From NCBI RefSeq assembly GCF_000711695.1, contig NW_013546970.1, positions 53,881-117,880 of the forward strand: a DNA stretch of 64,000 nt. Reading direction: 5' to 3'. Shown here in pieces: positions 21,901-34,606 of this stretch. The notes under the pieces are model-generated. The model made no database searches, had not been told where the DNA came from, and was given only the letters and a program-made list of their open reading frames with translations. The stretch comes from Tilletiaria anomala UBC 951 (taxonomy: Eukaryota > Basidiomycota > Exobasidiomycetes > Georgefischeriales > Tilletiariaceae). Position 1 is the first letter of the stretch. Each line of letters begins with the position of its first letter. Position numbers and translations under genes: made by a program.

Positions 21901-23506
21901 AGGAATGAGGCCGAGGTGTCCTCTCGGAGCTTTGGCTCGCCAGCGATGTCGACAAGGCTGCGCGGCCGCGTTCCTCGATGCGGCTTGCAGCACTTGTGCT
22001 GCGTACGACCGGTGGAGCCTTGTGGGAGGCTAGCCGAGCTCTGGATGAGAATGATGATGACGCGACCCTCACATTTCCTGCAGCATCAACTGACGGGCGC
22101 TTCAAATTTGTTCTGATTGCCGGTACTGGGCCGCTCGTCAAGATGTGTGGCACACTCTGCGCACGAGCTCTTCGCGCGCTCAGCCCGCTCTTGCTGGTGC
22201 TAAGGTGCGCACTGCCGCTTGAGCTGCCCCCAGACAGCGGCACGGGATTTGTCGCGAAGCCACGGCTGCCGGCCGAATCGCTTCTTCTATTCGCCACCAT
22301 AGCTGTGCTGGCCTTGCGGCTCCTCTTGCCGACACTGCCCGTCGAACCGGAGCGAGAGACAGAGCCGGACGCACGGTGCACCATGACATCCGCTGCGGTG
22401 AGCGAGCCGGCGTTGTTGGTGTCTCTGTTTGGCGCTACTGCGGACTCCATCGTGCACATGCTCAACTGCGAGGCTTGATGAGACCGTGCTGTAGAGGAAG
22501 GGGGTGACAAGCTGTTATGCTTGCCCATTCTTTCTAAAGGAATGGGCGAGAACTGATCCTGCACCTGTAGAGGTGCGAAGGGGTTTCGCTTTGGAAAGCT
22601 GACACACTCGTGTGTTTCGTTGTCGGATGTTGAGGGGACCGAATGTAATGGAAAGGCTAACGGCCCTGGTGGAGGAACGCTGCGGGTTCCTTCTCCAAAA
22701 GTGTTGGACGAGCCGACACTGTTGTCCCGCAGTAGTGCTCGATCGCGAGTACAGCGATTTCGCTGCCATGACCCGGAGGATGACGTGGACAATAGTGACG
22801 TCTGCGATCGCGGGGCCGATCCCCGATTCTCAAGACCCCCTGCAGTTGCAGAGCTGGGGACGGCGTCATCGTTATCCGGCGAGACGTCGCGCTCGCGCAT
22901 CTTGCCTTTTTCCCTTGCAGTGGAAGCGCTGTATCTGCGTCGCGGCAATTCGAGAAGTTCGGGCTGCTCCTGGTTCACATAAGAAACGGCTCCTTCAACG
23001 TGGATAGCCTCTCTGTCGTCGTTGCCAGCTGCTGCTGCTGATGCCACCGCCGGCGCTAAAGTCTTGGTCTGGCGACTGGATGATGGAAAGTGGGATAGTT
23101 CGAGACGCAGAGACGGCGACCGCGCAGCGGGATATGAGCCAGATGCCGAACTACCGAATGTGTCTGCAGGTTCTGAATATTCCGGCATTAGGCGGCTTGC
23201 AGCACCAAGAGCAGTCTTGCTGACCGTGGCCTCGGTGCTGCTGCCGGTACCCTGCTGATTCGCTTGCGAGCGGGAGCTGGTGCCAGCGTCGCGCGACATC
23301 GCTTGACCGCCTATTCGCAACCCTTCCGAGCTGGAAGAACGGGTAGAGCGGCTGATTTCGAACCCTTCCACTGCCGCCATAGCCTCCATTGCACAGCGAA
23401 CTGCCGAAGAAGAGCTTACGTCCGTTGTTCCAAGCCCATCGACAGCATCCTGAAACGGAGCTGGCGGGTCGCTGCCCTCTTGAACATGCTGAGTCCCAAA
23501 GGACAT
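18924..23506 (-). CDS. Large polytopic membrane protein with long disordered ends
   Basis: Three exons (23506-21184, 21090-20938, 20869-18924) join to 1473 residues. Residues 1 to about 670 are Ser/Arg/Pro-rich and low in structure. A membrane core of about 250 residues spans both introns: segments such as LLFLLTNLHVFTTLFFDFNVMF, WWVATGVYSFFTLSWFLGVVLL, ANAYILSIYLSSTAYTL, WPTIITLIPRAIICIIVLVL, YASIVLVVYLGWVSW and LVLVVSYFGLLFTMGF give about six helices, with a conserved-looking polar loop HRIRWSATSTDFFIETCWYY. The C-terminal 580 residues are again Ser/Pro/Glu-rich with one short folded piece after the last helix (MMIHFTHADGQPIFMQRAEDR). I do not recognise the family; it is not a Ste3 receptor. 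Both intron joins keep the frame and link hydrophobic segments smoothly. Phosphorylation-rich tails suggest a regulated endomembrane or plasma membrane protein, which is inference only. Confidence 0.75.
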
Positions 23507-25733
23507 GGTGCTGCCGGTTTTGGCTGTTTTCCTTACGTGTCTTGTATGGACTCAGTCGTCTAAGTGCAAATGGTCAATATGAAAAGGGTGTTGATCCATG
23601 GTTCGTCGTACGGTTCGTGATGCAAAGACGTTTGTGAGAGTCGTTCATGGGCTAGAAAATGACCAATGGCTTCAGTCTGATGGATAAAGGGGGATGTGAT
23701 GATGTTGGCGAGAGCAGGCGTGGGCACCCAATGTTGAGTATCCAGGATCACCCCGCTCCGAGTGCGTGAAAACGGGCGAGGATGGTCGCAAGCCAATATG
23801 TCCTATCTACAGGCGGCTTGATGGTTGTAGCGGCTTGAAAAGGGGTTTAAAATCGATGTCACTATATGAAGATTGCGCCCTTGGTGGCGATCGAACAAAC
23901 TTGACTGGTCAAATGGGATAGAAGTTGCAACATTGGTAAGTCGAAGTGCGGTACCTTGTCTTTTGTGCTGCTCAACTGTGACCCTTTATACCATTCATTG
24001 TTCACGCTCCATGAAGGCATCAACCTCCCTGCAGCCGAGAAAGTTGAGATAGGCAGTATTGGCGGGGGGCCGACCCGAATTTGGGAATCACCTATATGTA
24101 GTGCGACAGACGATAGAAAGGTTGAGCAACCTCTTTCCAGATCCAGGATGACGGTGAACTGAATGTAGTCACAGCGGTGAACAGAAGTAATTATAAGGGT
24201 GACGCGACCTTGTGCTGTTGTCCATCTACATTCACCGGACATTCGGGACCAGCTAGATACGCCACAGTTGAGAATCGCTCGCCACAAATATCAAATTTAT
24301 TTATGGCTTGTCGTAGGCACATCATATAGTCATGCGTACAAACAAAGTACATACATACAGGGTACCCCAAGTGTTCCTCGGTTTGTGGAAGTGATCGATC
24401 TTACTAACTTCTGGTCGTGGTCACATGACTGCTGATTGTGGTGTCATTATTCCTCTGGATCTGGAAGTCTGGCTCCTATTGCCGTTGTATTGATCATGGA
24501 GGGACAGGCGCGACGGTGCACGAGCGGTTGAGTCCAGCGCCCACGGCGCACGACAGTGATGATGGAGATTGTCGTCCCCGTATTTATTGCATCTGAAGGC
24601 GGCGGTGTCTTACCAAGAAACGGTGTCGAAAGCTGGCATGACCAAGCCTGGCCTGGCCTAGCCTGGCGACGGGCGAAGCCAAGAAAGGCACCAATCTTTA
24701 ATTTGCACCCTGACCCAGTGCTTGAACCTTTCTACGAACTCGTACATACGAGCATGTACAACAACCCTTTGCACATACGAATGTTCTGATATATTTAGCC
24801 GGCGGGTCGGGTGGCAGTGCTGTGACCTGGGTGGGCTTTGGAGTATGTGGACTATGGGGTGCCGGGGTGGGCAGGAGGAGTGGTAGGGGTGGGCTTGCTG
24901 CGCAATTGTTGTGAAGGATGACTTGCTCGAAAGGTCGAAAAGCCATTCGCCTGCCTGCGCATAGGCCATGATACGCTATAGCCGTTTGTTCGCTGGAAGA
25001 CCAATATCAAATACCAAAGTTACGTCTATCAATGTCAAAATGATCAACGCTGCTCGAAATCAGACGGCCGCGAGCCTGGCGATGGGTGAAGTGCCTGAGA
25101 TCAGGATCGCCTGCGGCCCGGCTCGGGTGGCGCTCTTCATCGCTCTCCTTCACCTGGTCGGCTACTTTTGGTGGTGAGGCAGCTGTTGGAGGGGGAAGGG
25201 AACCCGAACGCGGCAGGGGAGCCTCAAGCTGAAGGCTCTCTGTCTTGCCTCTTCTCACTTCTTCCTGCTGGCAGGCTGAGGAGTGGTGCCGTGGAGGGCG
25301 ACGCCCAAAGGGCCATGATCCGCAAGCAGCGTGACTCTGGCCAGCAACCCTTCCGCACTCCGTGACCAGTTCCTGGTTGGTCGGTACCTGCTGGCAATAG
25401 TACTCGACAATTGTGTAAAGCTAACAATGCTTTTTTCAAAGTCATCTCTATGGCCACGAGCGTCTCCAGATGCACTGTGCAGCACTGGGCATTGGGTACC
25501 GAAAGCTGACTAATTGAGTGCTGGACCCGTTGTGGTCGGCAAGGTAGCATCAAATCAAATTGTGCACGCAAATCACAAGAACGCCAGGCAGAGGAAAGCA
25601 GGCAAAAGAAATGCTTCGTGAAGCGGAGATTTTGTACAGGTGTTGTAGAGGTTTGAGTAAGAGGTACGAGGAATGCAAAAAGAAAAGCGGAGCTTTCCGT
25701 TCTGTGTGACGCTTGTCGCTTGGCGGGGCCTTC
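23507..25733. other. Intergenic region upstream of the membrane protein gene
   Basis: 2.2 kb with lower G+C than its surroundings, holding the promoter of the membrane protein gene and the EF2 3' region. A minus-strand frame is open at 24287-23862 (126 codons from its first ATG) but has no recognised motif, no splice context and the opposite strand is partly open too. Nothing else seen apart from short GGCCT repeats near 24645-24665. Confidence 0.4.
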
Positions 25734-28594
25734 TTACAACTTGTCTGTGTATTCAAGGCACGCAAAAATAAGGAGTATCAGCTTCGTGATCTTTGTCAAT
25801 TTGGATGAGACATGCACGCAGTACGCACCGTAGTAAGTGTCCAGAGGTGGCACGTCCTCCTTGAGGCCCTTGCGGGTACGGATGGTCTTGACCAGCTCGT
25901 AGATCTTGCTCTTGGGGTCGGCGGCGTTACCGCCCATAAGCTCCCAGTGATCGAAGACGCTTTGCGGGAAGGCCTGGCCTCCGGTGGCCTGCCTGAGCGC
26001 GGCGTTGAATCCGAACGACTCGTTGACCGGCAGGTACGCCTTGACGGTGTACATCGGGGTACCAGGGCGCTGCTCCTCGAGCACGACCTGTCCTCGCCTC
26101 TTGTTGAGAGTAGAGTAGATACCACCCAGACCAGACTCGGGGCACTGGATCTCGACCAGGTAGACCGGCTCCTGCAGACCCGGCTGGGCGAGCAGCGTCG
26201 CGGCGTAGCAGACACGACGGCAGGTCGGAATGATCTGTCCGCCACCACGGTGAATGGCATCGGTGTGCAGCGTGACATCCATGATGTTGAAGCGAACACC
26301 ACGCATGTTCTCCTCGGCAAGAACACCTTCCTTAGTCACCCACTGCATGGCAGCGACACACGAGTCCTTGATCTCGTTGAGGTACTGAACACCCTTGGTG
26401 ACGTCAACCATCAGGTTCGGGCCGGTCGTGTCGGGGCCGAAGCACCAAATCTTACGTGCATCGGTGACGTCCCATTCGTACTCATCGGCGAGGATACGTG
26501 CACGAGCCTTGAAGTCATCACGAGCAGTGATCTTGCCATCCTCGATGGCCCTGGAAAGCTCCTCACCCAGAGGCATGGCCTCAACGTAAAGACGGTTGTG
26601 CTTGTTCTGCGACTTGGACAGCGCGGTCATGGAAGAGGTGGCCTGGACAGTCTCACGGTATCCGACGACAGGGTCAGACTTCTTGAGAGGAATCTGCGCG
26701 TGGTCCTCCTCGAGATCCTTCAAGCAGATTTCGAGATGCAGCTCACCGGCACCGGCGACAATGTGCTCTCCGGACTCATTGATCCATGCCTGGACGCACG
26801 GGTCCGACTTGGTGAGACGCTTGAGACCTTCAACCAGCTTGGGCAAGTCGTTGGCGTTCTTGACCTCGACGGCAACCTGGACAACCGGGGAGACGGAGAA
26901 CTTCATGACTTTCATGTTGTGCGCCGTCTCAGAGCTAGTGAGGGTACCGTTCTTGAGCAGGAACTGGTCGACACCAACGAGACCGAGAATGTTACCGGCA
27001 GGGCAGTCCTCAATGGGCTCGATGTAACGACCCATCATGAGCACAGTGCGCTGGATGGACTTGACGAACAGGTCGTCCTTCTTGCCGGGCTTGTAGTTCG
27101 GGCCCTGAATGCGAATCTTGGGACCAGACTTGACGGTACCGGAGAAGATACGACCAAAAGCGTAGAAGCGGCCCTTGTCAGAGGTTGGGACCATCTTCGA
27201 GACGTAGAGCATGAGCGGACCGTTGGCGTCGCAGTCACGGATACCGATGGCAGACTCGTCGTCCATGGGGCCCTCGTACAGGGTCTCAACACGGTACCTC
27301 TGAGCAGTCTTAGGCGAGGGAAGGTTGATGACAATCATCTCCAGCAGAGCGTCACCGGCAGGCAGGAACTTGCGCATGACGACCTTAAGGAGCGGCTTGC
27401 CCTCGAGATCCTTCTCTTCGGAGGTGAGGGCGATCTCGAGTTTCTCGAGAATCTTGAAGGTCTCGTCCTTCTTGAAGTTCATGACCGAGTCGAAAATGCG
27501 GAAGATGGGGTCGAGAACGAAGGTGTTGAAGGCGCGCTCGAGGGGCTTGCCGTCGGCGTCGGTCGCCTTGGTGGTCCACTTCTTGGTCTTGGGGTTGAAG
27601 AAGTTGTCGCCCCAGAGCTTGACCATCATCTTCTCCTTGTCGACACCGAATTTCTTGGCGTAGCGAGCGGCGAACTGGCGGAGGGTGAAGGCCCAGCCAT
27701 GGAGACCCGAGGCGAAGGCGACAGTGCCCTTCTCGGGGTACACCTGGGACTCGCCGAGAACCGGATCGTTGTAGGTGGCAATGACGACGTTGACCGACTC
27801 GATGGTCCTCAAGAAGGAGAGGTAGAGGTCCTCCTTAGAGACCTGGAGCTCGAGAAGCGCACGGTCGACCTTGTTCAAGCAGACGACGGGGCTGATACGC
27901 TCACCAAGGGCCTGACGCAAGACAGTCTCGGTCTGCACGCATACACCCTCAATGCAGTCGACGACGACAAGAGCACCATCGGTAACACGCAGGGCGGCGG
28001 TGACCTCGGAAGAAAAGTCGACGTGCCCTGGCGAGTCAATGAGATTGATCAAGAAGTCATTGCCTTCGGTCTGCTGTTTGATGTTGGCCAGGTCCTCCTT
28101 CTCCATGGAGAAGTACATGGAGATGGCGGTGGACTTGATGGTGATACCACGTTCCTTCTCGTCATCACGTGTGTCGGTAAAACGCATGTCACCAGCCTTG
28201 GCGGAGGCAATGATACCGGCCTTGGAGACAAGCGAGTCGGTCAGGGTAGACTTGCCGTGGTCAACGTGGGCAATGACCGACATGTTACGAATGTTCGTCG
28301 GCTTGTCCATCAATTGACGGATCTCATCGACGGTGAAGTTAACCCTGCAAAGGCAAAGGGAGCCAGAGATTCGTCAGCCTATGTCTTGTATGCTGAATAT
28401 CAAAGGCCCTGTGCAGCAATGTATGTCCTTGCTCCATCTTCCTGCATGCCACACGTCGCCACTGCGAGCACCGCAAATGTAGTACCGCGGCCCCGTACAT
28501 CGCACACTCCCCATGCCACAAGCACAAGTCGCCGAAGAGCTTTCTCTGAACCTCCTGCAAGCGCTACCAAAGCTCATATCCGGGCAACTCACAT
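25734..28594 (-). CDS. EFT2: Translation elongation factor 2 (eEF2)
   Basis: Three exons: the first contributes only the bases AT of the start codon (28594-28593), then 28344-25829, then 11 bases at 25744-25734. The product is 842 residues, the same length as yeast eEF2. It starts [15 protein letters not shown], with the GTPase motifs [32 protein letters not shown] and NKVDRAL, the diphthamide loop [15 protein letters not shown], and ends LDTYYDKL after splicing. The long first intron (248 nt, 28345-28592) splits AT|G of the ATG; the last intron is needed because reading through would replace the conserved DKL end by 24 unrelated residues. eEF2 catalyses ribosomal translocation. Codon use is strongly biased to C/G at third positions, as in highly expressed genes, which leaves a 989-codon open frame on the antisense strand. 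Confidence 0.98.
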
Positions 28595-29546
28595 CTTGGC
28601 GAATGTCCCTTGCCGGGCCTGGTGTTACTCGGAAAAAGTGGGTTGCAGGGGGAGGGAAGACTGGGCGGACAAAGAGTACCTTGCCGAGTCCGAGAATCCA
28701 GAGTCTACCGACCGAAGGATGTGCAGTCAGAAAGAGCTATACGAGGACGACAGTGTCGGTCTCTCGCTGCCAGATATTTGACTGCGTGAAGGTGTGGTTG
28801 CCACGAACGGTGTATAGGGGGGAGGGACGAACCAGGAAAAAAAAGAGAGTGAGCTGAGCGGACAGGAAGTTTGGGAAGGGCGAGCGGTGGACGAGGTGGT
28901 GGTGTGCATTCTTGGTGGAGAGACGACAGCACTGGAGGACACGCTTTGACCTGTGAGACCGTCCAGTGGAAGCCAGCCAGCCAGCGCGGGCCAGCAAAAA
29001 TTTTCTGTGGCATGGCGGAAAGCACTGGAGCAGTCACAAGCGGGGAGCTGCCGCCGCCTCTGCGGTCTGCCATGTTCTCAACTCGGAAGACAAAAGCAGG
29101 CGGCGCACGCACCAGCCACTCTATCACATCTGAGCACTGCACGAGTTACATGTGTAAGCTGTGATCCCCAGAACGTAAAACAAGCCAGGAGCAAAGGAAG
29201 GGAATGCAGCGCAGTGACACGCTTCATCTTAGTGAGGAAGCGACAAATAATAGAGTAACAATTTAGGGTTAGAGCCTTGCTAACCCTGGTTCCCAGGCCT
29301 CAGCATCATCGTCCTCCCTTCCCAGTTCCGTCTTTTAGCTGCCGGTGCTTCGAGGATTGCCACGGGGACGATCGTATGCTTCGCACCCAATGCGAGAGAG
29401 GCAAAGGGTTATGCGCGTATGCTTGCTACGCACTCACTTTCAAGCATTGCATCTTTTCCTTCCCCTTCCTTGCAAAGCACCTAGATCTGTGAACAATAGT
29501 CGAGGGTGCTTCGCACCACGTGACCCATTAGGCGAGGGCAACGAAA
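28595..29546. promoter_or_regulatory. Divergent promoter region EF2 / NAA15
   Basis: 950 bp between two divergently transcribed protein-synthesis genes. It contains the telobox-type inverted repeat listed separately, about 260 bp from the NAA15 start. The 3' part (29290-29345) and 29440-29475 are pyrimidine-rich leaders. No coding sequence supported. Confidence 0.6.
29265..29287. promoter_or_regulatory. Telobox-like inverted repeat (AGGGTTAG … CTAACCCT)
   Basis: Two perfect 8-base arms, AGGGTTAG (29265-29272) and CTAACCCT (29280-29287), with a 7-base spacer, in the promoter between EF2 and NAA15. The core equals the TTAGGG telomere repeat unit; in other fungi such teloboxes in promoters of translation genes bind Tbf1-like Myb proteins. 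Regulation here is inferred from position and motif only. Confidence 0.5.
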
Positions 29547-32500
29547 ATGGCGCCGCTGAAGGACAAGAAGATGCTGGCGACGAAGGAGCAGACCATCCTT
29601 CGTCGGTCCATCGCTGAGTACGATTCCGGCAAGTACAAGGCGTCGCTCAAGGGTGCCGAGCAGATCCTCAAAAAGTATCCCGACCACGGTGAGACGCTCG
29701 CCATCAAAGGGCTTTGTCTCTCGCAGCTCGAGCGAAGAGCTGAAGCGGTGGACGTGGCCAAGCGCGGGTTGCGGCAGGACCTGACGAGCTTCCTGTGCTG
29801 GCACGCGCTCGCCATCTGCCAGCGCAAAGATCGCAACTATGAAGAAGCGCTCAAATGCTACATGCAGGCCGCACGGCTGGAGCCGACCAATGTGAATATG
29901 TATCGGGAGATCGCTCTCATGCATGTAATGCTGCGACAGCATGCGCCCGTCATTGAACAGCGCCTCAAGGTGCTCAAGGTGCAGTCTCATCTCCGCCTCA
30001 ATTGGACCCAACTCGCCATCTCGCATCATCTGGCTGGTAGCTTGAACGAAGCTGCAAGAGTGCTGGACAGTTATGAGGACACTATCAAGGTGAGCCTGAC
30101 CGGAATACAATCAGTTGATCCCGAACACGAAGAGGTGGGAGCAGTTTCGTTGAAGCATTTATTCCGCTCAATTTCAGTCTCACCCTGACAAGTCCTTCGA
30201 GCATTCGGAGACCATTCTATACCATGCTTTGATTCTCGAGGAAGCGGGCCGCTATCAGGAAGCGCTAGACAAGCTGGACCAGAACAGCAAGGCTATCCTT
30301 GATATAAAAGCAAAGGACGAGCTTCGAGGTGAGTGTGTTCTTGCCTCTTAACTTCAAGCTCTGTCATGCTCACACCCTACTTTCCTCTCTGCCTCTCCAG
30401 CTCGCTGCTGCCTCTCGCTAAAGAAGATTCACGAGGCGGCCGTAATCTTTCGCTCCCTCCTCGAACGCAATCAAAATACATACGCCTACCTCGAAGGTTA
30501 CTTGGAGGCGAAAGGCGTTCTACTCCCCTCATCCTCGTCAGCCGGCAAGCTCCCCGAGTCATCGAACCAGTCAAACGCGATCGAAGTCATCGAAGACCTT
30601 GAGCGGAGCCTACCCAGCAGCGCGGCCGTTAAGCGCGTTGCGCTCCAACTGCTGCACGGCGATGAGTTCCGTAAGCGCCTGGAAGCCTACATTGTGCGGA
30701 ATTGCCAGAAAGGCGTGCCGTCGCTTTTCAGCTCGCTCAAGCGCTTGTACGATGATGAAAAGAAGAAGAGAATGATTGAAAAGGTCGCGGAAGCGAGGCG
30801 TCAGGCGTGGCAGCCGCGCGACAGAGCTGCCTCTTCGAGTTCAGAGCAAGGGGAGCGACAAGGCGGCGAAGAGCAAGACGAGGAGCCTCCATCCACGTAT
30901 CTCTGGTGTCTCTATCTCCTCGCGCAACACTACACTTTCACCGGACAGCACGAACGCGCGTTGGCGTACATCGACTCGGCGCTGGCGCACACGCCGACAA
31001 TGCCCGAGCTGCACATGACGCGTGCGCGCATTCTGAAGCGCAGCGGCGATCTGCTTGGTGCCGCGCACGCCGCAGATGACGCGCGGTTGCTCGACGGGCA
31101 GGACCGGTACCTGAACTGCAAGGCAGCCAAGTACGCGCTGCGAATCGACGATGTCGAGTCGGCGGTCAAGCTTGTCGGTTTGTTCACGAAACAAGACGTT
31201 GCCAACCCCGTGGTAGACCTGTTCGACATGCAGGCCTTCTGGTACCTCTCTGAAGAAGCACAGGCCCATCTCCGACTCGGAAACTACCAGCTTGCGCTCA
31301 AGCGGTTATCGCAAATAGACAGCGTGAGTGCTCTAGTGTTGCCTATCGCAAGGACAATCCGTGATTCTCAATGTGTTGGCTTCGTGATACAGGTCATCAA
31401 CGACATGTGGAATGACCAACTGGACTTCCACGGCTACTGCATCCGCAAATTCACTCTTCGCTCGTACGTCCAGTCCATCCGGTTCGCGGACCAGATACGG
31501 ACACACGAGCCTTACGTCCAAGCGGCGCTGCGGACCGTCGAGCTGTGCTGCAAGATGCATGACGAGCCGGCGCTCAAGATGGCCCAGCTGGCGGGGCGCA
31601 AGTCGAGGCTCGCTGCTATCGCTGCATCGTCTCGGATGGCTACAAACGGTGCAGCGACGCACGGGCCCACGACCAATGGCGCCGTCGCCAACGGGACCGT
31701 CGCCGATGCAGCAGATGTCAAGGGAGCAGAAGGGGAAGCCAAGAAACAATCTAATAAGAGCAAAAAAGCCGAAGCAAAAGCCAAGGCGGAAGCTGCGCGA
31801 CAAGCGGCGGCTTCAGCAGCGGGGAAGGCAACCGAAGCTAAGGACAAGAAGAAAGATGACGAAGAAGAGGTACCGCAGCCTCCGCAAGATCAGGATCCAG
31901 ATGGTGTCCAGCAACTGGCAGACCTTGCACCGCTCACCCTTGCGAGGAACGTGTGTCGCGGCCTGCAGACCAACGTGCCGGGTCAAATCGAGACTTGGCT
32001 CGCGACTTTCGAGTGGGCAGTGCGTGAGAGTGAGTTTTATCTTGCGGGATGGTGGCCAGTGTCAACAAAGACAGATCAGAAGAATGGCTATTGACGCCTC
32101 TAATCTGCGGACCACATGCTTTGTTCGCAGAGAATTGGCTTGCTGCTGCACGAGCGATCATCAAGGCCCACTGCCTTGACTCCGCTCATCATCAACTGCA
32201 CGTGAACATCATCAGGCTCCAACAGCTTCTCCCAGACCTCTCCGGCGCACCGGAGCCTGTACAGGATTCGATCAGAGCGGCGCTATCTTCCGTTATCTCG
32301 TCATCGTCGCCATCGTCAGCTTTAGTCGCGGACGGCAAGACGCTCGATGCATTCAACGTGCAGTACCTACAAGCCCACTCAGAAAATGCTCTGCGCGTCC
32401 TAGGCGCCGCAAAGGGGTTGCTGCACATACACGGCGACGCGCGTAAGAGCGATGTGGCTGAGTACGTCCTGCGCCTGCCGAAACTGGCTTCGTCTTCGAA

Positions 32501-32744
32501 GGCCTCGTCGCTGCAAGGTCTCATTGACGGCCAAGAGTTCCTGCGCTCAATCAGCGGTGTAGATGGCGACGCTGCGCTGCTGCGTGAGTACAACGATGCG
32601 TGCCGCAAACTGTGGCCGCGCGCGAATGCCTTCAAGTCCGACGAAGAGCTTTCCACGGAAGCCTCAGAGCGTGCGACCGCGCGTCAACGCTGGGAAGCGG
32701 TGAAACATGAGGACAGGGAAGACGCCCCGACTGACGCTTGGTGA
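29547..32744 (+). CDS. NAT1: NatA N-terminal acetyltransferase auxiliary subunit (NAA15/NAT1)
   Basis: Five exons (29547-30089, 30178-30328, 30401-31323, 31393-32029, 32131-32744) give 955 residues. It starts MAPLKDKKMLATKEQTILRR and carries the TPR repeats typical of the family (for example YPDHGETLAIKGLCLSQLER, NYEEALKCYMQAARLEPTN, GRYQEALDKLDQNSKAI, QHERALAYIDSALAHTPTM). The NARG1 signature (YIVRNCQKGVPSLFSSLKRLY, GYCIRKFTLRSYV) and a long Lys/Ala-rich charged linker (about residues 570-660) follow. The protein anchors the catalytic Naa10 on the ribosome, and the complex acetylates N termini starting with Ser, Ala, Thr, Gly or Val. The third intron (31324-31392) is 69 nt and free of stops, so its retention would only insert 23 residues. 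In U. maydis a nat1 gene is described near the b mating-type locus (from memory); here it lies 24 kb from bW. Confidence 0.95.
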
Positions 32745-32884
32745 CCATCCTTCCACGCTTGGAAAGATAATGGGTATCATGTAGTGATGTGTATATTCCA
32801 TCCATAGCTGCATCAGTGTCTCATGACTCGTCCAGATCACCTATCAAATGTCCAGCTCGAGTTTGTAGGCGAGCTTTTGGTCCG

Positions 32885-34606
32885 CTATGCCTGCAACGAA
32901 AGAACGTAAGGTGTCAGAAAAATCTCCCCGCACCTCGGAAGTGCCGTTAAGCATTTCACTCACGTTGCGGTGCACTTGGGCTTGCGTCGCGTCGCCTACG
33001 TACGGGAGGAGCAAAATGAATGCGTTGAGTCTCAAGCTAATCTCCGTGTTTCGGTCTGGTGGAACTGACCGCTCTCCCGCTGCGACCGACGGGAAACTGC
33101 CAAACGTATCTGGATGCGCTGGTGCTGGACTTTCCTTGAACCAATGATGCCTGAGCGCGTCCTCCGCCGTGATCCTTCTCCTCGGGTCGTACGTGAGCAG
33201 GCGCTGCAAAAGGTCCAACCCAGCTTCGCTACAGACGGGTGCGCCTCGTGCTTGGCCGTGCGCGAATTTCTGTCGCAGAGTACTGAAAGGCGGAGCACCG
33301 ACTTTGACGCTGAGCGACGAGGCGAGCGGCAAGGCTTGGAATCCTGGCCAGGAGTCTTCAGTTGGTTGACCGAGCAGGCGGAATATCTATAGAAACGCAT
33401 ATGAGGAGAGTTTCAAACTGACATGATTTGGACGCCGCGAGCACTGACCTTGGCAATCTGCTCCGTCTCATTCTTTGCCATGAATAATGGCTCCTTTGTT
33501 AGAAGTTCGGCGAAAATGCACCCTACGCTCCACATGTCGATCGCCGTATCGTACTCTCTGGCCCCGAGTAACAGTTCTGGCGCACGATACCAGAGTGTGA
33601 CAACTAAGCTTGTCATTCCGTCCTTCTCCAGGGGGTCCCCATACATCCTGGCCAAGCCAAAATCTGCCACCTTCAACTGGCCACGGTTGCTCATGAGCAG
33701 GTTGGACGTCTTCAGGTCACGGTGGATGATCCAGTTCGAATGCAGCAAAGCGACAGCGGAGAGCAGCTGATGCATCAGGGTTTTGATTTCTGAGATGATG
33801 AAGGAGGTGCGCATGGTGGAAAGAAGAGTTTTAAGATCGTGCTCGACGAACTCCATAACAATGAAAATTCTTTCAATGCAATTGTTGAGATGAAGTCAGC
33901 TTAAAATACTCCTTATGGAGATTTTGTCGCCCACTCACTGAGTTAAGGTATCACCAACAACAATCTCCTTGACTTGAACAACGTTGGGGTGCCTTGCTTC
34001 CATGAGAGTCCTGATCTCCCTCAAGCTCGTGATCGGAAATCCATTCTTCTCTTTGTCCATTTTGAGCTTCTTGAGCGCTACAATCTCGCCCGTCTCCTTT
34101 TCTCTCGCTCGGAAGACGACACCATAGGAGCCTTCTTCAATGTGATTGAGCCGCTCATAAACATACACGCTGCGGCAACCATGAATGGGAGGGTGTGCGC
34201 TGCGCGATGGAACACGCGGCTGAGCTCTTCCCGCAGTAGGCACCCGGGCTTCTCCGCGGACAGAGCGTAGTGCTGAGAGCGCACTTTGACTATTTCCTTC
34301 TTGCTCAATTTCGTGATCGCTTCCCCGTGATGAGGTCGTGCCGGCAACAGATGTAGTAGGTTTGGACTTGCGTGCCTCTTTAAGTCTCTGTCTCGCCGCC
34401 TTTGCCGCGGCCTTGGCTCGCGCCAGTTCGGCTTCTCTTGCCAGAACATCCTCGTCATTTTCTTGAGTGTCTTGCTCCCAGCGAGACTTCTTGCGTGGCG
34501 GAGGCTGATCCCCATGAACATTGCCGTTTTCCTGCCTGTCGCGAAGCGAAGACATGAGATCATGTGCGTCTCTATCACCCCTGGAGGCTTTTGGGGAGTC
34601 AGTCAT
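32885..34606 (-). CDS. Cyclin-dependent kinase of CDK11/PITSLRE type
   Basis: Exons 34606-33939, 33869-33449, 33386-32964 and 32890-32885 give about 505 residues. A charged N terminus ([28 protein letters not shown]) precedes the kinase: [41 protein letters not shown] (PITSLRE), [30 protein letters not shown] and [11 protein letters not shown]. It ends after [21 protein letters not shown] with a short tail. CDK11 kinases act in transcription and splicing control. The last intron (32891-32963, GTGAGT … TTGCAG, 73 nt) is inferred from good splice signals and leaves only Ala-stop; if not removed, the frame runs to 32844 and the tail gains 38 different residues ending KLELDI. Which form is real cannot be settled here. 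Convergent with NAT1. Confidence 0.92.

Noticed and set aside
18924-23506. Pheromone receptor (Ste3/Pra) candidate, given the mating-type locus nearby
   Set aside because: The helices and loops do not resemble the seven-helix Ste3 pattern, and the long disordered arms on both sides do not fit. No pheromone precursor with a CAAX end was found either.
23862-24287. 141-codon minus-strand frame in the gap upstream of the membrane protein gene
   Set aside because: No recognised motif or splice context, low protein character, and opposite-strand frames are also open; mentioned only in the gap entry.
25812-28781. A 989-codon plus-strand open frame antisense to EF2
   Set aside because: It mirrors the strongly biased codons of a highly expressed gene; the sense frame is unmistakable eEF2 and the antisense translation is a Leu/Val/Asp-rich artefact.
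31324-31392. Apparent coding continuity through the third NAT1 intron
   Set aside because: The segment is a stop-free multiple of three but has GTGAGT and GATACAG ends and interrupts a conserved block; treated as an intron. Chance alone would produce a few such introns in this window.
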